From assembly GCA_028281265.1 (NCBI GenBank), contig JANQKE010000097.1, positions 1 to 52,012 on the forward strand: a stretch of DNA of 52,012 nucleotides, written 5' to 3'. The position numbers and the translations under genes were made by a program. This stretch comes from Alphaproteobacteria bacterium (lineage in GTDB: Bacteria; Pseudomonadota; Alphaproteobacteria; DSM-16000; Inquilinaceae). Shown here in pieces: positions 18,530 to 27,480 of the stretch. Numbering within the stretch: the stretch's first letter is position 1; each line of letters begins with the position of its first letter. Below the pieces are notes generated by a model that made no database searches, was not told where the DNA came from, and saw nothing but the letters and a program-made list of their open reading frames with translations.

Positions 18530-20032
18530 GTGACCGGAGGACCGTACGTCATCGGCGTCGACGGCGGGACCGAGAGCCTGCGGGCCGCGGTGTTCGACCT
18601 GGCCGGATCGCCGCTGGCAAGCGTCGCCACCCCCTATCCGACCCGGTTCCCGGCACCGGGCCGGGCCGAACAGGATCCGCGGGAGTGGTGGACGGCGCTG
18701 GTCGCCTCGGTCCGCGGCGCCGTCGCCCAGGCCGCGGTGCCGGCCGGTGCGATCAAGGGTATCTGCCTCGATACGACCTGCTGTTCGGTCGTCGCCCTGG
18801 ATGCGGCGGGGGAGCCGCTGCGCCCGTCGCTGATCTGGATGGACGTCCGCGCCCATGCCGAGGCGGAGCGACTGCTGGCCACCGGGGCGCCGGCCCTGGC
18901 CGTCAACGGCGGCGGCACGGGACCGGTCTCGGCGGAATGGATGGTGCCGAAGGCACTGTGGCTCAAGATCCACGAACCCCGGGTCTACGCCGCGGCGGCG
19001 ACGATCTGCGAGTATCAGGACTATCTGAACTTGAAGCTCACCGGCCGGCGGGTCGCCAGCATCAACAATGTGGCGGTGCGCTGGCATCGCGGCGGGCCGG
19101 ACAATGCCGTGCCGACCCCGATGCTGGAAGCACTCGGGCTCGACGACCTGCTCGGCAAATGGCCGTCCGAAGTGGTGCCGCTGGGCGTGCCGATCGACGG
19201 GCTGACGCCGTCCGCGGCAGCGGCGCTGGGCCTGCCCGTCGGTCTGCCGGTCGCCCAAGGCGGGGCCGATGCGTTCATCGGCATGATCGGCGTGGGTGCG
19301 GTACGGCCGGGGCGGATGGCGTTCGTCACCGGCTCATCGCATCTGCATCTCGGGCTCAGCGAGACGGCGTTTCACGGCACCGGTATCTGGGGTACCTACG
19401 CCAACGCCCTGGTGCCCGGCCTGCATGTGGTCGAAGGCGGGCAGACCTCCACCGGATCGGTGGTGGCGTGGCTCAAGCGGCTTGTCGCCCCGGATGTCGA
19501 CTACGCGACACTGACCGCCGAGGCGGCGGCGCTGCCGCCCGGGGCCGACGGGCTCGTGGTTCAGGAGCATTTCCAGGGCAATCGCACCCCGCATACCGAT
19601 CCGTTGTCGCGCGGGGCTTTCGTCGGGCTGACCCTGGCGCACGAGCGCGGCCACCTGTTCCGCGCGGTGCTCGAATCGATCGCCTTCGGCACCGAGTTGA
19701 TCCTGGAGGGGTTTCGCAGCCACGGCTTCGAGCCGGACGAGGTGGTCGTCTGCGGCGGTGCGACCCGGTCGGATCTGTGGCTGCAGATCCATGCCGATGT
19801 TGCCGGGGTGCCGCTGATCGTCACCCAGGTGCCGGAAGCGCCGCTGCTGGGCAGTGCGGTGCTCGCCAGCGTCGGCGCCGGCCTGGATCCGGATATCCCG
19901 TCGGCCGCCGACCGCATGGTCCGGGTCGACCGCCGGATAGAGCCCGACCGGGAACGCCATGACGCGTACCGGGCGATCTACCGCCGCTACAAGGCGCTGT
20001 ATCCCGCGCTGAAAGGCGCGCTTAACGGCTAG
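18530..20032 (+). CDS. FGGY-family carbohydrate kinase
   Basis: The 500-residue ATP-dependent sugar kinase has the N-terminal phosphate loop GVDGGTESLRA, the presumed catalytic base D247 in GGADAFIG, and the adenosine-binding CGGATRSDLW (408-417). Start is GTG 18530 with GGAGGAGG about ten bases upstream. The substrate is probably a ketose or polyol such as ribulose, xylulose or fuculose; the sequence alone does not decide. It opens the plus-strand sugar island and is followed by the FucU-type mutarotase gene. Its TAG stop is the left junction of P2 in R1 copy C. Confidence 0.9.
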   Translation: MTGGPYVIGVDGGTESLRAAVFDLAGSPLASVATPYPTRFPAPGRAEQDPREWWTALVASVRGAVAQAAVPAGAIKGICLDTTCCSVVALDAAGEPLRPSLIWMDVRAHAEAERLLATGAPALAVNGGGTGPVSAEWMVPKALWLKIHEPRVYAAAATICEYQDYLNLKLTGRRVASINNVAVRWHRGGPDNAVPTPMLEALGLDDLLGKWPSEVVPLGVPIDGLTPSAAAALGLPVGLPVAQGGADAFIGMIGVGAVRPGRMAFVTGSSHLHLGLSETAFHGTGIWGTYANALVPGLHVVEGGQTSTGSVVAWLKRLVAPDVDYATLTAEAAALPPGADGLVVQEHFQGNRTPHTDPLSRGAFVGLTLAHERGHLFRAVLESIAFGTELILEGFRSHGFEPDEVVVCGGATRSDLWLQIHADVAGVPLIVTQVPEAPLLGSAVLASVGAGLDPDIPSAADRMVRVDRRIEPDRERHDAYRAIYRRYKALYPALKGALNG

Positions 20033-20132
20033 ATCAACCTACCTACGTTCAGAAGGACTCATCTGAATGCAGGTAAGTTGATCTATTTCAAAGAGTTAGA
20101 GCATCCTGCTTCCGTTCGGACGCAGGACGCTC
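20032..20132 (-). repeat. R1 composite repeat, copy C (P2 then P1)
   Basis: P2 occupies 20032-20083 and is bounded by TA at 20030-20031 and 20084-20085. P1 in reverse orientation occupies 20099-20132, with TA on its left (20097-20098) and a degenerate CA on its right. The element sits between the FGGY kinase and fucU and supplies the G of the kinase stop codon TAG. Confidence 0.88.
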
Positions 20133-20145
20133 CAGGCGGCCGGGC

Positions 20146-20220
20146 CGCACAGAACCTCGATACCGTGCCACGCACAGAACCTCGATACCGTGCCACGCAC
20201 AGAACCTCGATACCGTGCCA
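20146..20220 (+). repeat. three exact tandem copies of a 25-bp unit upstream of fucU
   Basis: The units are 20146-20170, 20171-20195 and 20196-20220, each starting CGCACAGAACCTCGATACCG and ending TGCCA, with no spacer. The array ends 15 bases before the fucU ATG, just before its ribosome binding site, so it lies in the leader. Possible roles are repeated operator sites or a phase-variable spacer; neither is shown. Each unit has only a weak dyad (CAC...GTG). Confidence 0.95.
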
Positions 20221-20235
20221 AGAGGATCGACCATC

Positions 20236-20697
20236 ATGTTGAAATCGCTGGATCCACTGTTGACCGCTGACCTGTTGTACGTGCTCCGCGCGATGGGGCA
20301 CGGCGATGACCTTGTCCTGGCCGACGGCAACTTCCCCTCGGCATCGGTGGCGGCCCGGACGGTCAGCGGCACCCATATCCATCTGGCCGGCGCCGACATC
20401 GTCCAGGCGGCCCAGGCGATCCTGTCGGTCTACCCGCTCGACACCTTCGTCGAGCCGGCGGCACACCGGATGCAGGTCGTCGGCGAGCCGGACACGATCC
20501 CGCCGGTCCAGCAAGACGTGCAGCGGGTCGTCGACGCGGCCGAAGGGCGCAGTCGGGCCATGGGCAGCATCGAGCGCATGGCGTTCTACGAGCACGCCAA
20601 GCGGGCCTATGCCGTGGTTTCCACCACCGAGCGCCGCGGCTATGGCTGTTTCATCTTCAAGAAGGGCATCATCCTGCCCGACGGGTCGGCGGCGTGA
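20236..20697 (+). CDS. fucU: RbsD/FucU family sugar mutarotase
   Basis: The 153-residue protein matches the RbsD/FucU family, with MGHGDDLVLADGNFPSAS near residues 20-37 and the C-terminal YAVVSTTERRGYGCFIFKKG. These enzymes speed conversion between anomers of L-fucose or D-ribose after import, supplying the form used by the kinase or isomerase. The pattern HGDDLVLADGNFP and the linked aldolase favour the FucU side. Start ATG 20236 is preferred over GTG 20215 because AAGAGGA lies about ten bases upstream and MLKSLDPLLT is typical. A triple 25-bp repeat precedes it; the ribokinase gene follows after 40 bases. Confidence 0.92.
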   Translation: MLKSLDPLLTADLLYVLRAMGHGDDLVLADGNFPSASVAARTVSGTHIHLAGADIVQAAQAILSVYPLDTFVEPAAHRMQVVGEPDTIPPVQQDVQRVVDAAEGRSRAMGSIERMAFYEHAKRAYAVVSTTERRGYGCFIFKKGIILPDGSAA

Positions 20698-20737
20698 TCG
20701 TACCGGCTTCACCAGCGTGCTGTTGGGAGTGACAGGG

Positions 20738-21664
20738 ATGGCCCGCGTCGTCTTCTTGGGTGTGTATGTCACGGACCTGGCCTTCTGGTCCGATCGGTTG
20801 CCGCGGATCGGCGAGACCGTCGTCGGCCAGGACTTCAGGATGGGGCCGGGGGGCAAGGGCTCGAACCAGGCCGTCGCCGCCGCCCGCGCCGGGGCCGCGG
20901 TAACCCTGCTCACCAAGCTCGGCACCGACACGTTCGGCGACGTGGCCACCCATGTCTATCAGATGGAAGGCATCGACCACCGCCACATCATCCGCACCGA
21001 CGATGAGACCACCGGGGCCGCCTTCATCATGGTGCACCCGGATACCGGGGAGAACGCCATCATCGTCTCCACCGGATCCGGCGGGGCGATCACGGTGGCG
21101 GAGGTGGACGGCTGGGCCGAGGCCATTGCCCAAGCAGACTTGTTCGTCACCAACCTTGAGGTCCCGGTGCCCGCCGTCTTGCGCGGTTTGGAGCTGGCCC
21201 GGTCGGCCGGTGTGCCCACCGTCCTCAACCCCGCGCCGGCGGTGGCCCTGCCCGAGGCGATCTATCCGCTGGTCGACCATTTCACCCCCAACGAAACCGA
21301 GGCCGAGGCCCTGTCCGGCCTGCCGGTCGGCCATGAGGTCGAGGCGGTCGCCGCGGCCCGGCTGTTCCGCGACCGGGGGATCGGCCACGCCTTGCTGACG
21401 TTGGGTGAGGCGGGGGCGCTGCTCGTGGGACCGGACGACGAGCCGGTGCTGATCCCGCCGGTTTCGGCCGGCAAGGTCATCGACACCACCGGCGCCGGCG
21501 ATGCGTTTACCGGCGCCTATGCGGTGGGCTTGTCGGAAGGGCTGGCCGCGGCTGCGGCCGCCCGGTTCGCCTGTGCGGCGGCCGGGATCAGCGTGACCCG
21601 GGTCGGCACCGCGCCGTCGACCGCCAACCGGGCGGAGATCGACCGGCTGCTCGGGCGGGGCTGA
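20738..21664 (+). CDS. ribokinase-like PfkB family sugar kinase
   Basis: The 308-residue kinase has both PfkB signatures: GPGGKGSNQAVAAARAG near the N terminus and DTTGAGDAFTGAYA with catalytic base D255. The GGKGSNQA pattern is that of ribokinase. It phosphorylates a pentose or related sugar with ATP in the cytoplasm. Start ATG 20738 has GGGAG eight bases upstream; the much longer open frame to its left overlaps fucU in another frame and is not used. It precedes the ABC transporter genes on the same strand. Confidence 0.9.
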   Translation: MARVVFLGVYVTDLAFWSDRLPRIGETVVGQDFRMGPGGKGSNQAVAAARAGAAVTLLTKLGTDTFGDVATHVYQMEGIDHRHIIRTDDETTGAAFIMVHPDTGENAIIVSTGSGGAITVAEVDGWAEAIAQADLFVTNLEVPVPAVLRGLELARSAGVPTVLNPAPAVALPEAIYPLVDHFTPNETEAEALSGLPVGHEVEAVAAARLFRDRGIGHALLTLGEAGALLVGPDDEPVLIPPVSAGKVIDTTGAGDAFTGAYAVGLSEGLAAAAAARFACAAAGISVTRVGTAPSTANRAEIDRLLGRG

Positions 21665-21806
21665 CCCCGCTTCGCAGCCCGAGATTCGAGCGGTCGCGAC
21701 AGATGCTTGCGCCGCCGCGACCCACACCGTACTGTTTGGAATAACAACGAGTTCAAACGAGTTGGCACCAACCAGGGCCGACCAGCTTCAGGAGGTGAAC
21801 GGACAC

Positions 21807-22676
21807 GTGCGCGATCCGTTCAAATACATCTTCATCTGGCCGGCGTTCCTGGTCGTCCTGATGGTCGGCCTGTTCCCGCTGATCTACTCGCTGACGGTCA
21901 GCTTCATGAGCATGCGGCTGGTGCCGCCGCGGCCGCCCCGTTTCGTCGGGTTGGAGAATTACGTCGATCTGTTGGCGTCCGACCGGTTCTGGGACACCAT
22001 CGGCACGACCCTGTTCGTGGTGATCGTCTCGGTCACCATCCAGTACGTCGTCGGCTTTGCCGTAGCGCTGGCCCTACACGCCAAGGTGCCGGGCGAGCGG
22101 CTGTTCCGGGTGGTCTTCCTGTTCCCGATGCTGATGGCGCCGATCGCGGTCGCCCTGGTCGGGCGGATGCTGTTCCACTCGACGGTCGGTCCGGTGAACC
22201 ACTTCTTTACGTTTCTGGGCTTCCCGAACCTGCCGTTTCTGACCGATGCCGACTGGGCGATCGCCACCATCATCGCGGTCGAGGTCTGGCAATGGACTCC
22301 GTTCGTGATCCTGCTGATGCTGGCGGGGCTGCAGAGTCTGCCCCAGGACGTCTACGAGGCCGCAGATCTGGAGAACGCTTCGGCCTGGCAGAAGTTCTGG
22401 GGGATCACCTTCCCGATGCTGCTGCCGGTGTCCGCCGCGGTGGTGTTCATCCGCATCATCGAGGCGTTCAAGATCATGGACACCGTGTTCGTCCTGACCG
22501 GGGGCGGGCCGGGAACGTCGACCGAGACATTGACCCTGTTCGCCTATCAGGAGGGCTTCAAGAAGTTCAATCTCGGCTACACGTCGGCGCTGAGCTTCCT
22601 GTTCCTGCTGACGGTGATCCTGTTCGGCATCGTCTATCTGGTGCTGATCCGTCCGCAGGTGGAGAAGCGGATATGA
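21807..22676 (+). CDS. sugar ABC transporter permease 1 (MalF/UgpA-like)
   Basis: The 289-residue inner membrane protein has six hydrophobic segments and the EAA-type cytoplasmic loop EAADLENASAWQKFWGITFP that contacts the ATPase. GTG 21807 is taken as start because AGGAGG lies 11 bases upstream; this yields MRDPFKYIFIWPAFL, a normal permease start. The stop overlaps the next gene as ATGA, so both permeases are translated together. It forms the membrane channel of the importer with permease 2. Confidence 0.92.
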   Translation: MRDPFKYIFIWPAFLVVLMVGLFPLIYSLTVSFMSMRLVPPRPPRFVGLENYVDLLASDRFWDTIGTTLFVVIVSVTIQYVVGFAVALALHAKVPGERLFRVVFLFPMLMAPIAVALVGRMLFHSTVGPVNHFFTFLGFPNLPFLTDADWAIATIIAVEVWQWTPFVILLMLAGLQSLPQDVYEAADLENASAWQKFWGITFPMLLPVSAAVVFIRIIEAFKIMDTVFVLTGGGPGTSTETLTLFAYQEGFKKFNLGYTSALSFLFLLTVILFGIVYLVLIRPQVEKRI

Positions 22677-23683
22677 GCATCCGGCGTCCGATCGTCTTCT
22701 TCCTGTGCCTGTTCTGGGCGTTGATCACCCTGTTTCCGCTCTATTGGACGGTGATCACCGCGTTCAAGCCGCCGCCGGCGGTCAACCGCGGGCCGACCTA
22801 CCTGCCGTTCATCGATTTCCAGCCCACCCTGCAGGCCTGGATCGACGCTTTCTCCGGCATCCGCGGGGACTTCTGGCAGCCCCTGTGGAACTCGACCGTG
22901 ATCGGCATCTCCGCCACGGTGCTGTCGGTGGCGCTCGGCTCGATGGCGGCCTACGCGCTGGCCCGGTACGAGTTCCGGGTCAAGCTGGGGGCGGGGCTGG
23001 TGTTCTTCGGCCTCGCCCTGGGCGGCTACCTCCTGTTCCACTACCCGCTGGAGTTCAGCCGCGCCCAGGCGATGGGCCTGGCCTTCCTGGTGGCGCTGCC
23101 GAGCTGTCTGATCGCCAACCGGTTGCCGCTGCCGGGCCCGATCCTGGGCAACAAGGACGTGCTGTTCTGGTTCGTCTCCCAGCGGGCGTTCCCGCCGATC
23201 GTCACGGCGTTCTCCCTGTATCTGATGTATTCCGAGATCGGGCGGGAGGGCTTGCGGCTGCTCGACACCTATCTCGGGATGGTGCTCTGCTACACCGCGT
23301 TCTCGATCCCGATCGTGGTCTGGCTGATGCGGGACTTCTTCGCCGCCCTGCCGGTCGAGGTGGAGGAGGCCGCCCTTGTCGACGATGTCCCGCGCTGGCG
23401 GATCTTCATCGAGATCGTGTGCCCGATGGCGGCGCCGGGGCTGATCGCGACCTCGCTGATCACCTTGGCGTTCGTCTGGAACGAGTTTCTGTTCGCGCTG
23501 CTGCTGACGACCTCGCGATGGCAGACGCTGCCGATTCTCTTGTCGGGACAGAACAGCTATCGCGGCGACGAGTGGTGGGCGATCTCGGTGGCGGCGTTGT
23601 TCGCCATCATCCCGATGATGGTGGTGGCCATGGTCCTGGCCCGCCTCATGCGCTCCGGGCTGACGATCGGAGGGATCCGGTGA
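22673..23683 (+). CDS. sugar ABC transporter permease 2 (MalG/UgpE-like) with an internal insertion
   Basis: The 336-residue permease has the second-permease EAA loop EEAALVDDVPRWRIFIEIV and a C terminus typical of MalG-type proteins. It is longer than the usual 270-290 residues: about 57 extra residues (roughly 103-159) lie between ARYEFR and NKDVLFWFVSQRAFPP. The insert contains two hydrophobic stretches (about 105-124 and 133-151), so two additional helices are likely. The start ATG overlaps the previous stop by four bases. Confidence 0.92.
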   Translation: MSIRRPIVFFLCLFWALITLFPLYWTVITAFKPPPAVNRGPTYLPFIDFQPTLQAWIDAFSGIRGDFWQPLWNSTVIGISATVLSVALGSMAAYALARYEFRVKLGAGLVFFGLALGGYLLFHYPLEFSRAQAMGLAFLVALPSCLIANRLPLPGPILGNKDVLFWFVSQRAFPPIVTAFSLYLMYSEIGREGLRLLDTYLGMVLCYTAFSIPIVVWLMRDFFAALPVEVEEAALVDDVPRWRIFIEIVCPMAAPGLIATSLITLAFVWNEFLFALLLTTSRWQTLPILLSGQNSYRGDEWWAISVAALFAIIPMMVVAMVLARLMRSGLTIGGIR

Positions 23684-23732
23684 CCGGCCCCGGCGACAAT
23701 AACCAAGGACCAACAGCAAGGGAGTGAAGCTC

Positions 23733-25187
23733 GTGCGTAGAGTATTCCTGGCGACCGCCTCCGCGGCGGCCCTGACCTTGGCGGCCGGTACTGCCGGCGC
23801 CCAGTGCGATCCGGATTTCAGCGGCGTGACCGTGACGGTCGGTTCGCAGACCGGTCCGTTCATCGCGTCGGCGATGCAGATGGCCGGCGAAACCTGGGCC
23901 GAGCAGACCTGCGGCGAGGTCGATGTGGTCGAGTTCCCGTTCGGGGAGCTTTATCCCAAATACCTCACCGCCATGCTGCAGAACGAGGCGACCTTCGACG
24001 TCATCACCTTCGCCCCGGCCTGGACCCCGGACTTCGCGCCGTACCTGTCGGAAATGCCGGCGGAGATCCGCCAGACCGAGGCCTGGCAGGACATCGCCCC
24101 GGTCTACCGCGACCGGCTGATGGTGTGGGACGGCGTGCACAAGTCGCAGACCATCGACGGTGACCTGCACACGCTGAGCTACCGCACCGATCTGTTCAGC
24201 GATCCCGCCGAAATGGCCGCCTTCGAGGCCGAGTACGGTTATCCGTTGGCCGCTCCGGAAAGCTGGGACCAGTACTACGACATCGCCGCGTTCTTCACCC
24301 GGCCCGATGACGGGCTGTGGGGCACGGCGGAAGCCTTCCGCCGCGGCGGCCAGCAGTTCTGGTTCTTCTTCACCCACGCCGCCAGCTACACCAACCATCC
24401 GGATGCCCCGGGCTGCATGTTCTTCCATCCGGAGACCATGGAAGCCCAGATCAACAATCCGGGCTGGCTGCGGGCGCTGGAAGACTATATCCGGTCGGTC
24501 GAATACTCCCCGCCGGGTGCGCTCAACTTCTCGTCCGGCGACATCCGTACCGCTTTCGCCGGCGGCCAGGTGGCGATGAACTTCGATTGGGGCGACACCG
24601 GGACGATCTCGGTCGACCCGGCGCAGTCGACCGTGGCAGGCCATGTCGGCTCGGCGCTGACCCCTGGTTCAGATCAGATCTACAACTGTCTGACCGGGGA
24701 GTGGAGCCAGTACGACTCGGTCATCCGCTCGCCCTTCATGGCGTTCGGTGGCTGGCAGGCGGCCGTGCCGGAGGCCTCCGACGATCTCCAGGCGGCGTGG
24801 CACTTCATCGAATGGGCGTCGAACCCCGAGAACTCGCTGCAGGCGGCGATCACCGGCGGGTCGGGCGTGAACCCGTACCGGTTCAGCCATTTCGAGACCA
24901 TCGACGTCTGGCTGGGCAATTTCAGCCAGGTCGAGGCGGAAGCCTATCTCGGTGCCCAGCGCGGCAGCCTCGAAGCCCCGAACATCACGCTGGACATGCG
25001 GTTGCCGGGCTATTTCTCGTACACCGAGATCCTGGAGATCGAGCTGTCCCGTGCGTTGGCCGGTGATGTCGAGCCGCAAGACGCCCTGGACGCCATCGCC
25101 GAAGGCTGGGATGAGCTGACCGACGAGTTCGGCCGCGACGCGCAACTCGCCGCCTACCGGGCCTCCATGGGCCTGCCGCCGATGTAG
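23733..25187 (+). CDS. extracellular sugar-binding protein of the ABC importer
   Basis: The 484-residue periplasmic protein has a signal peptide (MRRVFLATASAAALTLAAG, likely cleaved after AGA23) and the two-lobe family 1 solute-binding fold, with landmarks AMLQNEATFDVITF and AFAGGQVAMNFDWGD. It captures the sugar for the permeases encoded just upstream. GTG 23733 is favoured over GTG 23724 because AAGGGAG lies eight bases upstream. A strong stem-loop follows the stop codon and could protect the abundant receptor mRNA from decay. Confidence 0.92.
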   Translation: MRRVFLATASAAALTLAAGTAGAQCDPDFSGVTVTVGSQTGPFIASAMQMAGETWAEQTCGEVDVVEFPFGELYPKYLTAMLQNEATFDVITFAPAWTPDFAPYLSEMPAEIRQTEAWQDIAPVYRDRLMVWDGVHKSQTIDGDLHTLSYRTDLFSDPAEMAAFEAEYGYPLAAPESWDQYYDIAAFFTRPDDGLWGTAEAFRRGGQQFWFFFTHAASYTNHPDAPGCMFFHPETMEAQINNPGWLRALEDYIRSVEYSPPGALNFSSGDIRTAFAGGQVAMNFDWGDTGTISVDPAQSTVAGHVGSALTPGSDQIYNCLTGEWSQYDSVIRSPFMAFGGWQAAVPEASDDLQAAWHFIEWASNPENSLQAAITGGSGVNPYRFSHFETIDVWLGNFSQVEAEAYLGAQRGSLEAPNITLDMRLPGYFSYTEILEIELSRALAGDVEPQDALDAIAEGWDELTDEFGRDAQLAAYRASMGLPPM

Positions 25188-25193
25188 GACCGA

Positions 25194-25225
25194 CCGGACC
25201 GGGGTCTGCCACCCGGCCGGTCCGG
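25194..25225 (+). other. intercistronic stem-loop after the binding-protein gene
   Basis: CCGGACCGG (25194-25202) pairs perfectly with CCGGTCCGG (25217-25225) around a 14-base loop, seven bases after the stop codon. A second, weaker hairpin (25246-25252 with 25261-25267) follows. There is no T-run, so a role in mRNA stability is more likely than termination. Confidence 0.6.
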
Positions 25226-25305
25226 GCCGAACCTTCGCCATCCGGCCGACCGATACCGGCCGGTCGGGTGGCGCTCCATTCCGAACCTATCGTTGCGAGC
25301 CAACC

Positions 25306-26394
25306 ATGGCGGGTGTCAGCCTCACCAATATCTCCAAGGCCTACGGCGATGTCACCGTGATCGACGGGCTCGACCTCTCGATCGAGGACAAGGAGTTCGT
25401 CGTGCTGGTCGGCCCGTCGGGCTGCGGCAAGACCACGACCTTACGGATGATCGGCGGCCTGGAGGTCGTCACCGGCGGTACGGTCATGATCGGGGACCGG
25501 GACGTGACGACCTTGCGACCGGGCTTACGCAACTGCTCCATGGTGTTTCAGAACTACGCCCTGTATCCGCATATGTCGGTACGGGACAACATCACCTACG
25601 GCATGAAGGTGCGCGGCGTGGATCGGGCGGAGATGGACCGCCATGTCGCCGATGCGGCCCGCATCCTCGGCTTGGAGCCCTATCTCGACCGGCGCCCCAA
25701 GCATCTTTCCGGCGGTCAGCGCCAGCGCGTGGCGATCGGCAGGGCCATCGTCCGCAACCCGGACGTCTTTCTGTTCGACGAGCCCCTGTCCAATCTCGAC
25801 GCCAAGCTGCGGATCGAGATGCGCACCGAAATCAAGAACCTGCACCGCCGGCTCGAAGCCACCATGGTCTACGTCACCCACGACCAGGTCGAGGCGATGA
25901 CCATGGCCGACCGGGTCGTGGTGATGAACCAGGGGGTGATCGAGCAGGCGGCCGAGCCGATCACGCTCTACGAAACCCCGGCCAACATGTTCGTGGCGGC
26001 GTTCATCGGCGCGCCGAGCATGAATTTCCTCAAGGCCACCGTCGCGGGCGGGGAGGGCGGCTTGGCGGTCGTGCTGTCCGACGGCACCCGGCTGCCGATC
26101 CCGGCGGGCCGGCACGCACGCTTCGGCAAGCTGGACGGCCGGCCGGTGGTCTTCGGGATCCGGCCCGAGCATATGGCCGACGGGGCGCAGGGGCCCGCGG
26201 TGATGCAGGCGATGCCGACCGCGATCGAACCGCTCGGCCCGCACACGCTGGTGGTGGGCCACGCCTCGTCAGGGGAGCCGCTGACCGCCCAGGTCGATGC
26301 GCACACCGCCGCCGCTCCGGATCGGGCGATGCCGATCACTTGCATGATGGAGAAGATGCATCTGTTCGATCCGGATACCGGCCAGGCGCATTGA
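25306..26394 (+). CDS. sugar ABC transporter ATPase (MalK/UgpC-like)
   Basis: The 362-residue ATPase has Walker A GPSGCGKT (36-43), the signature LSGGQ (134-138), Walker B VFLFDE (154-159) and the H-loop VTHDQ. The C-terminal regulatory region includes VVFGIRPEHM, typical of the MalK/UgpC group. It powers uptake through the two permeases. It completes a full importer encoded in the order permease, permease, receptor, ATPase and is followed after 54 bases by the aldo/keto reductase gene. Confidence 0.94.
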   Translation: MAGVSLTNISKAYGDVTVIDGLDLSIEDKEFVVLVGPSGCGKTTTLRMIGGLEVVTGGTVMIGDRDVTTLRPGLRNCSMVFQNYALYPHMSVRDNITYGMKVRGVDRAEMDRHVADAARILGLEPYLDRRPKHLSGGQRQRVAIGRAIVRNPDVFLFDEPLSNLDAKLRIEMRTEIKNLHRRLEATMVYVTHDQVEAMTMADRVVVMNQGVIEQAAEPITLYETPANMFVAAFIGAPSMNFLKATVAGGEGGLAVVLSDGTRLPIPAGRHARFGKLDGRPVVFGIRPEHMADGAQGPAVMQAMPTAIEPLGPHTLVVGHASSGEPLTAQVDAHTAAAPDRAMPITCMMEKMHLFDPDTGQAH

Positions 26395-26448
26395 TCGGGG
26401 GCCGCGCCGGCCCCGTGTCGACCCGGCACTCCGGAGGGAACCCACTCG

Positions 26449-27471
26449 ATGGACGTCACCCGGCGACGAACGCTCGGCCGCACCGGACTGGAGCTCACCC
26501 AGCTCGGCTTCGGCGGGGCGCCGATCGGCAATCTGTTCCGTGCGCTGACCGATGCCGAGGCGCATGCCACCGTCCAGGCGGCCTGGGACGCGGGCGTCCG
26601 GTATTTCGACACCGCCCCGCTATACGGGTTCGGCCTGTCCGAACGGCGGGTCGGGGACGCGCTGCGGGCTTTCCCGCGGGACTCTTACGTGCTGTCGACC
26701 AAGGTGGGCTGCCTCGATCTGCCCGCCGCCCCGGGAGAGTACAGTCATCCCAACTGGAAGGACCCGCTGCCGTTCAAGCCGGTGTACGACTACACCTATG
26801 ACGGCGTGATGCGGTCGTTCGAGGCCAGTCTGAACCGGATCGGCACCTATCGGATCGATCTGCTGTATGTCCACGATATCGATCCGGTGACCCATGGCAG
26901 CCCGGCAACCGCGGACAAGCATGTCGCCGACCTGTTCGAGGGCGGTGGGTACAAGGCCCTGGTCAGCCTGCGCGACCAGAGGGCCATCGCCGGCTTCGGC
27001 GGCGGCCTGAACCTGTGGGAGACGTGTCAGCGGCTCGCCGAGCGGGGCGACTTCGATGCGTTTCTCCTGGCCGGGCGCTACACCCTGCTGGAGCAGGAGG
27101 CCCTGGAGACGTTCCTGCCTTTGTGCCAGTCGCGCACCATCGGCATCGTTCTGGGCGGGCCGTACAACAGCGGCATCCTGGCGACCGGTGCGGTGCCCGG
27201 GGCGACCTGGAACTACGCCCCGGCCCCGCCGGCGATCATGGACAAGGTCGCCCGTATCGAGGACGTGTGCCGGAGCCATGGGGTGACCTTGGCCCAGGCG
27301 GCGCTCAACTTCCCGCTACACCATCCGCAGGTTGCGACCGTGATCCCCGGTGCCGCCACGGCCGATGAGATGATCCGGAACCTGGCGACCGCGGCGGTGG
27401 ACGTCCCGCCCGTTCTGTGGGCGCGGCTCAAGGCCGAAGGCCTGATGCGGGACGATGCCCCCACGCCTTGA
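26449..27471 (+). CDS. aldo/keto reductase, aldose dehydrogenase type
   Basis: The 340-residue enzyme has the full AKR catalytic tetrad: D54 and Y59 in YFDTAPLYGFGLSE, K85 in LSTKVG and H142 in YVHDID. The pattern GFGGAPIGNLF at the N terminus and the loop around residues 86-115 resemble D-threo-aldose 1-dehydrogenase/L-fucose dehydrogenase and pyridoxal dehydrogenase. It probably oxidises an aldose to the lactone with NAD(P)+, which would be an alternative to the kinase-aldolase route. GGAGG lies 12 bases before the ATG. It converges with the second FGGY kinase gene, with only 9 bases between. Confidence 0.88.
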   Translation: MDVTRRRTLGRTGLELTQLGFGGAPIGNLFRALTDAEAHATVQAAWDAGVRYFDTAPLYGFGLSERRVGDALRAFPRDSYVLSTKVGCLDLPAAPGEYSHPNWKDPLPFKPVYDYTYDGVMRSFEASLNRIGTYRIDLLYVHDIDPVTHGSPATADKHVADLFEGGGYKALVSLRDQRAIAGFGGGLNLWETCQRLAERGDFDAFLLAGRYTLLEQEALETFLPLCQSRTIGIVLGGPYNSGILATGAVPGATWNYAPAPPAIMDKVARIEDVCRSHGVTLAQAALNFPLHHPQVATVIPGAATADEMIRNLATAAVDVPPVLWARLKAEGLMRDDAPTP

Positions 27472-27480
27472 AGCGATGGC

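Noticed and set aside
20146-20220. Possible CRISPR array
   Set aside because: The three units are head to tail with no spacers, too few, and no cas genes are present.
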